From the NCBI RefSeq assembly GCF_036588685.1, contig NC_086375.1, positions 39,888,566-39,952,565 of the forward strand: a DNA stretch of 64,000 bases, written 5' to 3'. Position numbers and translations under genes: made by a program. This document shows positions 46,388-58,591 of this stretch, piece by piece; position 1 is the first letter of the stretch, and every line of letters begins with the position of its first letter. The notes under the pieces are model-generated. The model was not told the origin of the DNA. It saw only the letters and a list, made by a program, of their open reading frames with translations, and made no database searches. The stretch comes from Mytilus trossulus (taxonomy: Eukaryota; Mollusca; Bivalvia; Mytilida; Mytilidae).

Positions 46388-49300
46388 TCATGTAATCATA
46401 CAACACATATGAGTTCGTTTGTGATTACACTTCTGTAAATCAAATCTAAAGTCATCTCCAATTCTGTCAATATCTTGGTTGTAGTTTACACATACAAATT
46501 TACCTTCGTCTCCTTCCAGTTTCATACAACGATTTGTTGGTATCTCATTCAAAACAAAAAATGCAGATAATTGAGCTTGCCGGAGTTTGAATGCGAAGTT
46601 TGATAATTTGCCTGATTTCTGAAAAGATATTATGTATGTTATATTTTACTGAATGTCTGAATGATGTTTAGACATTGAATTGTTGACTATCTAAGAACCT
46701 GTTTATTTTTTTCTGCCTTTTTCAGATGCGGATTAAGGATTTCGAAAAAAAAATTGTAGTGGAACCGGTAAAAAAATGGATTAATCATACAAGACGCCGC
46801 TCTACAAAGGAAAGGGGAGGCTAAATCAGCCTCTATTGTTGACAGATTTAAGATTTAAGATTCTGAAACGCAGTAAGATGATATGATTATTTTTTCAACT
46901 TATATTTATCTTATTGTACTTTCAAATCATGTTCAACGATAAATCCGGTATTTCTGTCAAATATACCATTCATTGCAGTTGACTGCATACCTGTCAAACA
47001 AGTGCACAAAAATGATGGAAAGAGTAGGGTATTATAGACTAGTTTTAATCCTAAAAAAAAGTCATCTCATCTATGAAATAACGCCCTTCATTTATTTAAT
47101 AGACATTAGTCTGTTATATACAGATTCTACTACTGCATCGAATGTGATACGATAATTAAATACGAGGCTCGTTGAGATTTTTCAATATTAAAATTTAACT
47201 GTCGAGAGTGAATAAATTTCGTATCACACGAGATTTGGTGGTGGAATTCGTTTCTCTTATGATTTTCTAACAAAATGCAGGCAAACCTATTCCTTCTTTT
47301 CGAATGATCTGCAAAAGATGTGTTCTATCTATGAAACGTCACCAGGCATGGTCGCCTGTTTCATGCCGTTACAACAGGAGATTCGGAGGAAAACAAGAAA
47401 ATTCGACGTCATATTCGGGTGTTTACCAATGAAGAATTGAGATCAAACGAATCACACGTTGATTATTTTTTTTATACAATGGGTGCATAAAGGCATAAAT
47501 TGACGAAGAATTGGAGAAAAAATGATATCAAATTTTGGGCTTCAAACTACTATTACTGACTGCTGAGAGGCAAACATATATCAGTTTTTGAATTGCACTG
47601 CTCAAGGTGTCTATTGGATGTCATCTAATTCGGCACTTAACTAAAACATTTTAACGTCGAAAAGATGGAGGGATTTGTTATTATTGTTACGTGTACGGAC
47701 CAAATCACGAATCTTATTACTAGTACTAGTTTGTTTTTTATTCAGCGTGAAACAAAACCAAAGGGTCTTCAAACCAGAAAAATAGCACCTGATACATAAC
47801 ATTCTTAATTGGAACATAAATCGGTACTATATATTATGAAAAGCTTAATCTAAGGACTAGTTACACTGATATATAATTACATGCACAAGGATAAGGTCGC
47901 CGGCATCTGTAACGTGTAGATATTTTTTGTCTCCGTTTTGAGAAGTTGTTGAATAGCGCCGTCTATATGTTCCCTTTTCTTCAAGTATTCTTTCCTCAAG
48001 AAAATGACCTAGAATAATTGAAAAAAGATATTCGCCATTCCGATTTCAGGACATTTATATACATAATTTAAAATGAAATTTGACATAGCTCTATTTCTGT
48101 ACGTTACGTTATTTTGATTTATTTTACAGTTGGCGCAGATTTTAAAATATGCATGTTTCAATTACAAAGAAAAAGAAAGAAAATGCGTTTGGGGTAAGTG
48201 AGTACTGAACTCCATGATTTAAAAGAAAGAAAAATACCGAAGAAATAAAAGAGTAAACAAGACACTAAACATAAAACTAAAGATGTCAAACTTCAACTTG
48301 AATATTCCGAAAGAAGCAGGAAGTTAAAATAAGTGTTTATTTCCTACTGATAGCGTTGTCGCAATAAAAAGTACAAGATTGATGCGGCAACAAATTACAA
48401 AAATCATGGTGATATGTGACATAGATATTCCATAACGGCAAATCAACGAGTAATGACAATTTGAGTCTCCCATCTCTTCGGCTGACAGCAATGAACTGAT
48501 ATTGTCGTCAGAATCTTATAAAGAAAGCTAATTTGTATCCTTAAGTTACTACTTTTTTTTTTTTAACATTTATTGCAATTATATGAATTAATGCATAACA
48601 TAAAAGTGGATGAGGGTAATCTGTTTTTAAAATCAACCCAGTTATTGAATTAAACAAATAAACTCATCATAGATACCAGGACTATATTTCGCGCGTTTCG
48701 TCTTCAAAAGACTCATCAGTGACGCTCGAATCCAAAACAAGTTAAAAAGGCCAAATAAAGTACGAAGTTGAAGAGCATTTAGAACCAAAGTTCCTGAAAG
48801 TTTTGCCAAATTCAGCTAAGGTAATCTATGCCTGAGGTAGAAAAGCCTTAGTATTTCAAAACATTTAAAAAGACATGTAGACATCAGGACTAACTTAAAA
48901 CCAATAAAGAAGCATGCAATAAAATATTAATCAGTCATTAACTCTTAAATAACGGTAAAATACATACAAAGCCATTCACCGGAAGTTTTTAACTATAAGC
49001 AAGCATTGAGGGACCAGTACCCTGATTTAGAACAATTAGAATAATAATACAGAAAAAAACTCTCAGACTTGACTGTTTCCACTCTCCTTATATTTACAGC
49101 CCCGCTGGCCAAGTCATTACTGAAAATTAAAAGAAACATACACGGCTTACTCCGCTTCATTTTATACTTGTGCCTCGATTTTGAAATAAGCGGTCATCTC
49201 ATTACTACAAACTATTATAACTAAGACGATTTTGATTTTGATTTTGAAATAACCAATTTCCCCACATTAGCAGGAATATACCACATTCACCTGCATATGG

Positions 49301-52300
49301 AATATTCATTTCCCAACTCATGAGCTTGTGTGCTTTGTCTATAGAATGTCTATTTGCCATTTTTTTTTAGTTGTTGTCTTAGTTGAAAGTGTTTTGATCA
49401 TGAGTGATTAGAATTATAGCACAATATTGATGGCTGTTTAATTTACATTTGTACCTATTATGTATGTATGTTTTGTTCACACATTGTTTTCTATAGAATG
49501 GAATTTATTCGATTGTAATACAACTGAGAAGTTATTCCAGCTATAAAACCAGATTGAATCCAATATTTTCTACAAAAGAGAAGAATATGACAGTTGTTTT
49601 CCTTCCCTTGATGTGTTTAAGCTTTTGATTTTCCCATTTGAGAAGGTACTTCACAATTTGAATTTTCATTAGAGTTCAGTACTTTAAATACAAGTTCATA
49701 CACAACAGTATTTATCCGCAGCAAATATAACTACGTCTAAAAGCCATATGTGATTTTTTTTATTCACAATAATCGTTTTACTCGTCCTAGACATAATTAA
49801 TATGTCGTCATGCCGGAATATGTATGTATTTTGAATTTTTGATGCCATAAATGGTAGCGTACCATTGGACCATATGTGTATACTCGTACAGTTAATTAAT
49901 ATGAATACGCATTTGGTAGATACCACACGATTAAGTGAAAAGAAATACTTTAGTTACTAACGCGCACATTTCATATCTGTATTATTTTATTTACCTACTG
50001 TTAAAAAAATCACACGGCTTTTTATTTGGTATCTTGGATACGAGTTCTTTAAAAACAATTCTGTTACTCTGTTTTCCCAAGGGCTGCATAAATTTCAGCA
50101 TTCCGTGTTTATTCCAAACAACCGTGCGCTTAAAAATTTTAGTCGAATCCGGGCTCATAGAATGATGATGTAAATGTACCACAAAAGTTTCTGAAATTGA
50201 AATAAAATGAAAGATACATGCAATGAGTCTAATAATCATTGCTCGCTGTTATGGTTTGCCATTACTTCGTACTTTACTTGACCTTTTTAACTTTCTTTTA
50301 TTTGAGCGTTTGACGTTAATACAAATTCTAATCAAGGTATCTATTATGATTTTATCTATCCTTCTTTTTGTATGCCTCATTTGTTTTAAATTCCGTTTAC
50401 AGTTAAGATAATGTATATAATAAGCTAGTTTCCATAAGCATAAACGATAAATTCCAGATTGTAATTCCAGAGAGTAATTTTAATAAGCAGTGTTTTAGTC
50501 TAAGAATAACTAAACAATATTGAACCTGTACAATCAACATGTATATTGATTTGCACCACAACTGGTTGGTTTTAAGCAAACGATTGTGTGTTTTACCAGA
50601 ATACACAATTGTAAATCTGTATTTCCGCATGAAGGGGGATAAATGCATGTCATGAAATACTTAGCCGTCTATATACCCGGTTTCGCCTATGTGAGTTCAT
50701 GCGATGTTCACATATTTATTCTTTTTACCTAAATTTGTAACGTTTGAATGAAATATTGAGGCTTGAACGTCGGTAATTCTCTGTTCAATCTAATTTATAC
50801 ATAAATGTCTCATTCGTGCATGAAACAAATTGTGACCTTGTTAAGATCTGTTGATGGTACATTAACAAACACATATTATGTGCATTAGTATTGTGATTTC
50901 TTTTGATAATTTTAAATGAATGTCCATTATGTTTAAACTTACCTTTAACTTCATATAAAGAAAACTTCACATCTGTAACAGACTTCGATGAGCGTCTCCA
51001 GTAGATCTAATTATATATATATATAAATTGCATTTGATAATATGTATTCGAAGTATTCATCTTAAGCAACAATTGAGTTAAAGAATTTTCGTATATACAA
51101 TGATTTTTTAAATATTTTTTTAATTGAAATTTCACCTCGTTAACCTTTTGGAAAATAACTAGGCGTATTTACAACACAAGTATACATAATTGTTAAAACG
51201 CTAATCAGACCTCAAAATTCAAATATTCAATCAGATACAAATTTACATACACACAGATTTATTTTCATATTTACGTGTAAATAATTATTAAAAAAGAAAA
51301 TAGACATACCAGCGTTGTATTTCCATTTGAAGGTATTTTGTCTACGAGTTCCGATACTTCATTATGAGACATCAATGTAACATCTTCGTCGTTTATATCA
51401 AGAAGTTGGTCAGAATTTCTGCAAAAGAAATCATTTATCTTTTAAAGATTATTGTAACAGTATTAAATGTGATAAGTGTTGAGGTCTACTCAATTGTAAT
51501 GTAAATATGGTGTTGATTCCTTAATAACACTCATGTCTATTGCAATGTATATAAATCTGTACACTCTGAATAATCATATATAAATTATTGAGAACTTTTC
51601 TATTCTGGTGGTGATTTAGATTTTATCTTTATCTCCTGTTTGTATCAAGTGATTAAGATGGAGATTTGAAACGATGATTAATAGCAAAGTTCACCTTTTG
51701 TCTAATTCAAAGTAGAAACAAACACATTTTCAAATCTTACAGCCTTTTTTAGTGTTTCCACTGATTTGTTTTGCGCCTGCATGTTAAGCAACACAAAAAC
51801 TGCTCCAGCTCAATTAAGCAAAAGGGCGATTAAGATCGATATCGGAAAAGTTTGCGCTCGTTAACACAAATATGTTGCTTTAAACGACAGTCTCTGATCA
51901 CAATAGTTCATTGCATGAGTCTCTTTCCTTTCGTGCTATTGTTTGAGTAAGAATTGGAAGTGGGCCAATGCATAGTTGATACGAAACTAGATATAATTCC
52001 CTCTTAATCATCAAACATCATACGTGTTTATACTTGTATTCAATTTCTGTGTGTGTTTTTCTGTTTTTTTGTTGTACACCTTCCTTCGTGTGTCTTTTGA
52101 TATGTCTCCTTCGTTAACTGTAGTCGAAGCGATAACGTGTAAGGATGTACTTAGGTGAGGTCAGGTAAAAATTAATAAATCAAGAAGTTAAAATTTATAC
52201 TATAAGCTGGTAGAGCATCAACTAAGGATAAAAATAAGTTAAAAATATTGATAGGTCATGGACCTCCTTTTCGAAATATTTGAGATTTAAAATATGGCGG

Positions 52301-55300
52301 GAAAAGGCTGACTCTGACTTTTACCTTATATTTGCATTAGTATTATTAGGTCTCAAAACAAAAGAAAGAAAATTAAGAATCTTCTAAAATTTTGGTAAAT
52401 GACCTTTCATGAGCTATTAAGTCTTATATGAAAAAATAAATAGGTGTTATGGGGCAAAATATTTTACATTGTATTGTATGGAAAAACACCAAGGAGTCCG
52501 AACATTTGACACAAATTCCAAAACCTCACCTAAGTACATCCTTAAATACTTTTGACACGGAATGTGTCACCTATTGTTGTGAATGAATATTTGTTTGATT
52601 GACCATTTGCAGAATTAACATGCCCATCTAACATGATGGCTTCATATTTGAATAAAATACCTAAGTTTCAGTGTTGAGGCAGCTTTGTTTAATGAATCAC
52701 ATTTGACAACGTGTTGGAAACCTTGATTTTTAATGTATCGTGTTTCTATGTTTCCCTGCAGCCATCGAACCGTCTTTACTTCTGGTTGTTCTATTTCTGA
52801 TCCTGAAATTTCTGGGTTGATCTCCTAAATGTATATCATACTAATAAATATTTACCGATATCGCACCGTACCAGACCTCATATATATGTGAAAGAAGGGT
52901 AGTTACTTTAAATTCAGATTCATTGTATATTATCAAAAATAACCAAATTTATATAAAAAAATCAACATAACTTATTTATCATCCAAGGTAACGATGGTTC
53001 GTTTTAAAAAAAGAGACAATTTATAACTAATGGAGGATAACACAGAAAATTGTTATATTGATTAGTTGCATAAGTGAACTTTTATTCATTTTGACTATGT
53101 TGGATTTCATGTAATACCTCGAATTGACAGTGAATTGTGTTGTTCTTTAAACTCGAAGCATGTTCTTCCTCGTGATCAGACTCCTGTATACAGAGTTTTC
53201 TTTCATTTTCTGTCGAACTAGATATGCCAGTGTATTTACCTGATTCAAAAGATACAAATAAATAGTAGTATTATGTTTCTTTTAAAAGTCTTTATATACA
53301 AAATTTAGTCCTGGTTTCTATGATGAGTTTATTTTACTTCACTGACCGAATGAACGTTATATCGTCGAAGTAAAGAAACTGATCATTTACCGACAAAAAT
53401 AAAGAACAAAAAGGTACGTGCAAATTGTTTCTGCTTTTATCATCATTAGATATGCTTACTTAACAAGTTAACAATAGCCATGGATGCATATTTTTTTAAA
53501 TACGTCTGGAACAATATGACCAACGGAAACTCCGAAGAAAAACATCTAGGTCAACCTGACATGAACATATATGTTGTAACCTTAATTTTGTATTAATCTA
53601 TGATTAACAAATGAAAAAAACGTTAGAAGCGTATGTTTTTAATCCATGTCAATACATAAACACTTCGCTAATGGGAAATGTTAGATGTGTAACACTGAAA
53701 AGAGTAAAAAGTTATTACCAAAAGTGACATAAATATATACAAATCCATCAAAAGTCAACTATTTAACATTTTTATTTTGAAGCAATTTTAATGTGATATG
53801 CATTTAACATTGAAAGATAAAGACAATTTTGTTGAAATGTCTCTTAAACTATATTTTTTGAAAATATTTCATTAACTATAGATCCGTTTCCTGTGTCATC
53901 GTAGGTATCGAAAAAATGAACTATAAGAAGAAAGCTGCTATGTTCAAATTGTAAATGTAGTTTTAAAGATGAATATTTGGCATAGTTTGAAAAGAAATTC
54001 TTTATCATCAAAGTGTTAATAAATTATCTCTGATTAACTATCCGTTGTGTTGTGTTTAGATTAAAAATCAGAATGTTATAACAAAAGGGATACTAATTTT
54101 ACTACACTAGATACTCATTTGTGTTGCGTGAGACTGAATTACAGAATGTTATAACACAAGGGATACCAATTTTACTACACAAGATACTTATTTGTGTTGT
54201 GTGAGACTGAATTACAGAATGATATGACACAAGGGATACTAATTTTACTACACAAGATATACATTTGTTTTGTGTGAGACTGAATTACAGACTGATATAA
54301 CACAAGGGATACCAATTTTACTACACAAGATACCCATTTCGATAATCAAAATATGTAAACCGATATTTGAGGCCTTAATATCTAAAGATCCAAAACATTA
54401 TACTAACTATGAAAAGCTTGGATTACTTTGTATTCAAAAAGCCACCATAAAAAGAAATCAAAGCTAAAAGAAATATATTCCAGTTTTTTAAATAATATTT
54501 AAGTGTTTAATATGTATTCAAAAAGCCACCACAAAAAGAAATTAGAGCCAAGCTAAGAGAAATATATTCTTGTTTTAAAATAATGTTTCAATGTTTAATA
54601 TGCCTTCAAAACTCAATAAAAGAATAATTGTTAAACCGGTCCATAATCATTTACTATCCTACTGGTGATACCATAGTCAATAACAATTACTAACAGGGCT
54701 ATCTACTTTGTGTTTGTAATACCATTACCTATACAAATCTTACGACACCAGATTATCTTTTAGACAACCAATGTCTCTATGATAATCATAGAATCCAACA
54801 TATTTGCATACAATAGAATACAAACTTTTAAGGGCATACGATACAGTTTTGATCCTGTATTTACAAGTTCATGAAAATTTGCATATAGGCTATTTTTTAC
54901 CTGATTAAATCAAATAAGTCATAAAAAATATACCTTCATGTGCTACTTTTTGAGTAAAATGAGGTCGAAATTTTGTAAATTTGCTCAAAATTCAGATTTG
55001 TGGCCGTAATTTCCTTTTCGAAAGAAAGACATAACTTTTTTGTTATAAAAGATAAACACAAATTGTTTTTTGTTAAATAATCGGTAATTTCTGTATTTTA
55101 TAAATATCCTAAAAAAAATATGCAATTTTTTATTCAGAAATAACTCCCATTTATCAAATGTTCATGAATTGAGGAAAAAACGTCATTTTTTACTGCATGT
55201 TTATCAAAATAAAAAAAAATCCTCTATTTACAGATTAATAAAATTTGGGTCACATAATCTCCCTGCAAAATGACACAAAATGCCGTTTTGAAAAATAGGG

Positions 55301-56235
55301 GTCCATGAACTCGTTTTCAAATTAAATCAGTTTGAATGATAAAAATCAGTCGAAAAATGCATCTTTTCCCGATATGTCACAGTTTGACGTCGCGAAAATA
55401 ACAAATTACGTTAGCAACGTCATTACCTTCCCTGTAACTGTATCGTATGCCCTTAAGTGCTTATAAAACAAAAACGTATTGCCAAACCCATACAATTTGC
55501 TTAAGCTATACACAACGAAAGAGAGTCATAGTTTTGAAATGATTGATCAGATTCAAAAGGAGTTTTTCCGGTTTCTGCAATACAAGAGGGAAGTGTATAA
55601 TATTTGGTATTTTCATAAGTCATACAATTTTTACTACTTTTGACTTTGTTACATATTCAAAATATTCAATTGTCTGAAATTACTCTTTTAATTAATAGCA
55701 TTTTAACAACAACAAGAAAAGTATACCAGAAGAACAGTTTAACAAAAAAAAAAAGTAGTAGAAAAAACCCTATACTTTTCTAGGAAATAAGATTGTTATT
55801 ACGACATTTGGACGTTATCTGTGATCATTTGTGCAGCATATATGTCATAAAGATCAAATACCTCAAGATGGCATCACTATGAGCGCAGCGTCAAATTAGC
55901 TTACTCACTGACTTTATATGAATAAAATATTCTTTAAAGCACTTATCATAAATCATTAATTTTAATAATGTTTTAATTTTACCAGTGACCTTGATTCTTG
56001 TCAGCGTTTTCACAATGTTTGTCAGGATTACTGTTTAATTGGGGTTTCTTAATTGAATGTCCAATCATAAAGAATTAGTCAAACATTTCAAATTTAAAAG
56101 AATTAATAGTTAAAAACTAATTCAATGACTGTTTTATTTGTTTATTTTCTGAATTTTCGACATTTTATTATTACCATTTATATTCTTACCTCTTTCCAAA
56201 AAAGAATCCTTCTCTTCTTCAATTTGATCGTTCAT
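46388..56235 (-). CDS. Predicted PDZ plus beta-trefoil (IL-1/FGF-like fold) protein, undescribed
   Basis: Eight exons in transcript order: 56190-56235, 53118-53239, 52661-52824, 51310-51418, 50943-51006, 49999-50190, 47881-48008 and 46388-46618. All junctions are GT-AG, phases are consistent and the total is 351 codons. The ATG has an in-frame TAA 12 nt upstream. Residues 1-56 are acidic and hydrophilic. Residues about 73-152 resemble a PDZ domain: GFQHVVKC, then DQLLDINDEDVTLMSHNEV and ELVDKIPSNGNTTL. The rest shows three similar strand-turn-strand lobes, each ending in an F-rich strand: GMLKFMQP...IVFKEL, YLHVTDAGDLILV...FAFKLR and MKLEGDEGKFVCV...FRFDLQ. That is beta-trefoil spacing as in IL-1 and FGF. 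There is no signal peptide or membrane segment, so it is cytosolic or leaderless. Domain calls are by eye; exon structure is well supported by phase. Confidence 0.7.
48655..48850 (+). repeat. Dispersed repeat family C (intron of the PDZ/trefoil gene)
   Basis: Runs from aactcatcatagataccagg through 'tttcgtcttcaaaagactca' and cagtgacgctcgaatccaaa to an A-rich body. Colinear copies are at 33.5 and 62.1 kb. Confidence 0.75.
52142..52542. mobile_element. 401-bp TIR element with TA duplication
   Basis: The ends aggatgtacttaggtgaggt and its inverse (acctcacctaagtacatcct) are perfect over about 20 bp. TA flanks both sides (52140-52141 and 52543-52544). There is no coding frame. It lies in the intron between exons 3 and 4 of the PDZ/trefoil gene. 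Confidence 0.75.
54060..54343 (+). repeat. 73-bp tandem repeat, about 3.7 copies
   Basis: The landmark gggatac(t/c)aattttactac recurs at 54087, 54160, 54233 and 54306 with exact 73-bp spacing. It is in intron 1 of the PDZ/trefoil gene. Stop-free frames through it are incidental. Confidence 0.9.
54431..54610 (+). repeat. 84-bp tandem duplication
   Basis: Two copies begin tattcaaaaagccacca at 54431 and 54515 and continue through 'agaaatatattc' and 'aagtgtttaatatg'. It lies directly after the 73-bp array. Confidence 0.8.
54832..55452. mobile_element. 621-bp element with TTAA duplication
   Basis: The termini gggcatacgatacagtt and the inverse aactgtatcgtatgccc are perfect. TTAA flanks both ends (54828-54831 and 55453-55456). 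TTAA targets are used by piggyBac-type and Kolobok-type transposases. The interior is non-coding. It lies in intron 1 of the PDZ/trefoil gene. Confidence 0.85.
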
Positions 56236-56599
56236 TTCGTGGTTTTATATTGTGTCTTCCTCAACACAACCTTTTAATTACGGTATTAATAATTTTGATA
56301 ATGAGCTTGAATAGAATGAAACAAGTCTTTTATTCACATAATTCATATAGGATTAAGTACTCGACATCTTTGTATAAAAAGAATCCATTTTCCGGAAAAG
56401 ACCGATTACAATAGATAAACGATGTAGTATTACTTCCTCTCTCAATGATCATTACAAATCCTGATTGCAAATTGTTAAATTACACCAACTACTCTGGAAA
56501 ATTTGATATACTTGAAATCATGATAAAGTACTTTCTTCAAGATGTCATACGGGAATCGGATGATTAGTGGGTAATTCCTGACACTAATGTCGTAGTTTA

Positions 56600-56660
56600 T
56601 ATATATACACCTGGAAAAAAGTATTGCAACACTTCCATTGAAAACAATGTAAATTAACAC
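56600..56660 (+). mobile_element. Single Tc1/mariner-like terminus
   Basis: After a (ta)n run the sequence cacctggaaaaaagtattgc followed by aacact resembles a Tc1/mariner terminal repeat. No matching inverted end was found downstream, so this is at best a fragment. Confidence 0.3.
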
Positions 56661-56999
56661 GATTGTTGAATGTGTATAATTTGGGTTTTACCAAATACTT
56701 TTGATTCGTTAATGGTTTAAAATCGAATTTGTGTTATCAACTTACATTCAAAAAGTTCTCAATGAGTTTAATGAATAAAAAGCTGTATTTGTTGCAGAAC
56801 CAATGTTTTGGAAAAAAATAGTCCTGCAAAATTTGTATTCTGCATATCAAAGACCATTTAACTTTACTTTTATTTCGGGAATTGCTAGTATTTCTATAGT
56901 TCTGCTTATCGAAAGCAAAGTCTGTCTTTTACATTTTCGGGTATTCGTTGTACGGGTTTGCCTACAACTAGTTTTTATACTTTAAAATATAGTCGTAGT

Positions 57000-58130
57000 C
57001 ATGTATTCTTTTTACCAATTCAATAAAAGTCATGATAATGATACCAACAGTAAGAAAGTATTCTTCAGTAAGCATATTCCATGTTTTTTCCCTTCTAGAT
57101 CCTTCTGGTTAAACAAAAGGGAACAACTATTCACACTACAATCAGATACCATATAGTCTCTGAACTATCTTTTGCATTGCAACTACATTACAAAGTACAA
57201 CCATGAAGCAAAGAGAAGTTGGACAACATAGTGAATCAACGAAATATCTCCCGTTTTAAGATGCCATTGGTCTAAATACAATTTCTAATGTAGATAAAAC
57301 TCTCGATGTAGGAACCCTTATTTTTGCAAATTTAAAGCTGTGATTTTGATTTCTTCAACCTCCTCTCGAACGAGCATATAAACTGTGTAATTGTAAATGC
57401 AAAATTTTATATTTCATTTAAAATGTATGAATGATACTTTTTCCATTTGAAATGAAGTCAACGAGTTTAAAGTACTTTTCATATTGTTTATTGTGTCTAT
57501 CTTAATACGATAAAGAGACAGTTTCCGAATATTGTTATACGACAAATAAGTTTCAAAGTCCATACGTATGCTCAAGTCTTGTCAAAACAATTGTTCACGT
57601 ACTAACACAAATAATACAGTCGGTATATTACGCTCCTATCGATCATTTCATAAACCTCTGGAGGACAATGACCGTAACGGGTCGGTATTTATTCGAGTTA
57701 TTCATGTACTCAAAATTTATGGAAATTGGTAGTTAAGAACAGAAAAAAAATATACATATGGAAAAAGAATCTTGCAAAAGTCTTAAACGAAGCAATGTAA
57801 CTCATGACAATTGTTTTTTCCACAGTTGTGTAGTATACAGATGCGATTAATATTTCTATCACATGACAAAAAAACCCAACAAATCCACATTTAAAACATA
57901 ATGCTATAATTAGAATCTTATTTATTACTTTATTACTTAATTCGATAGGCCAGTTCATATGGAGAAAAATGTGCTTCAGGAAAAATAGAAGAAATTATTT
58001 CTATAACATTGAAAATATAATTTTCACATGGTAAAATGGAACAGTAAATTGCATCTTCGAATTTTACATGACTTTTTTGTATATTTTGAACTTGAAATGC
58101 TCGTTTATTTGAATATAAGCCAGATTTTGT
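57000..58130. other. Intergenic, no feature recognised
   Basis: AT-rich with scattered short frames. No exon, RNA or repeat call can be supported. Confidence 0.35.
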
Positions 58131-58134
58131 TGCA

Positions 58135-58400
58135 ATTCAATGTTTCTGTTGTTCCGTTTTGTTTTCCTCTTATGGTTGATGTGTTTCCATCGGTTTTAGT
58201 TTGTAACCAGATTTGCTTTTCTCTAAATCAATTTTTGACTTTTGAATAGCAGTATACTACTGTTGCATTTATATATACAACAGTTGATTTTCATTCGTTT
58301 TATGTGTTTCAGCTTTTGATTTAACCATTTTAATTTTCCCTGGAGTTCTGTTTTTTTGTTATATTACTTTTTAAATGAGCAATGACCTTTGTATGTAACT
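58135..58400 (+). repeat. Dispersed repeat family D
   Basis: The text tgtgtttccatcggttttag and agcagtatactactgttgca is the inverse of the 24.88-25.05 kb block. The 73-codon frame at 58028-58249 runs into it. Confidence 0.65.
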
Positions 58401-58591
58401 TATATTCAACATTCAATTTAATTTAAGTGTTGTCAGAGTTTGGAAGATGAGAATTGTTGAATTGAAGTGTCTGATATTGATTTTCTCCTTAATTTCAATA
58501 TTAATTTGCATGTTTAGAACTTTTATGTAAGTCCGTTTTTTTTAATATGTTTTAACAGAGAATGAACTTGAATTATTGTCTTTATCATCAT

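Noticed and set aside
51741..51776. 36-nt exon-like segment in the PDZ/trefoil gene
   Set aside because: Splice sites are good, but in the required phase it has a TAA after nine residues. Skipping it gives an intact PDZ. It could at most be a poison exon.
54060..54343. CRISPR-like spacing
   Set aside because: Units are contiguous 73-bp tandem repeats without unique spacers, in a eukaryotic intron.
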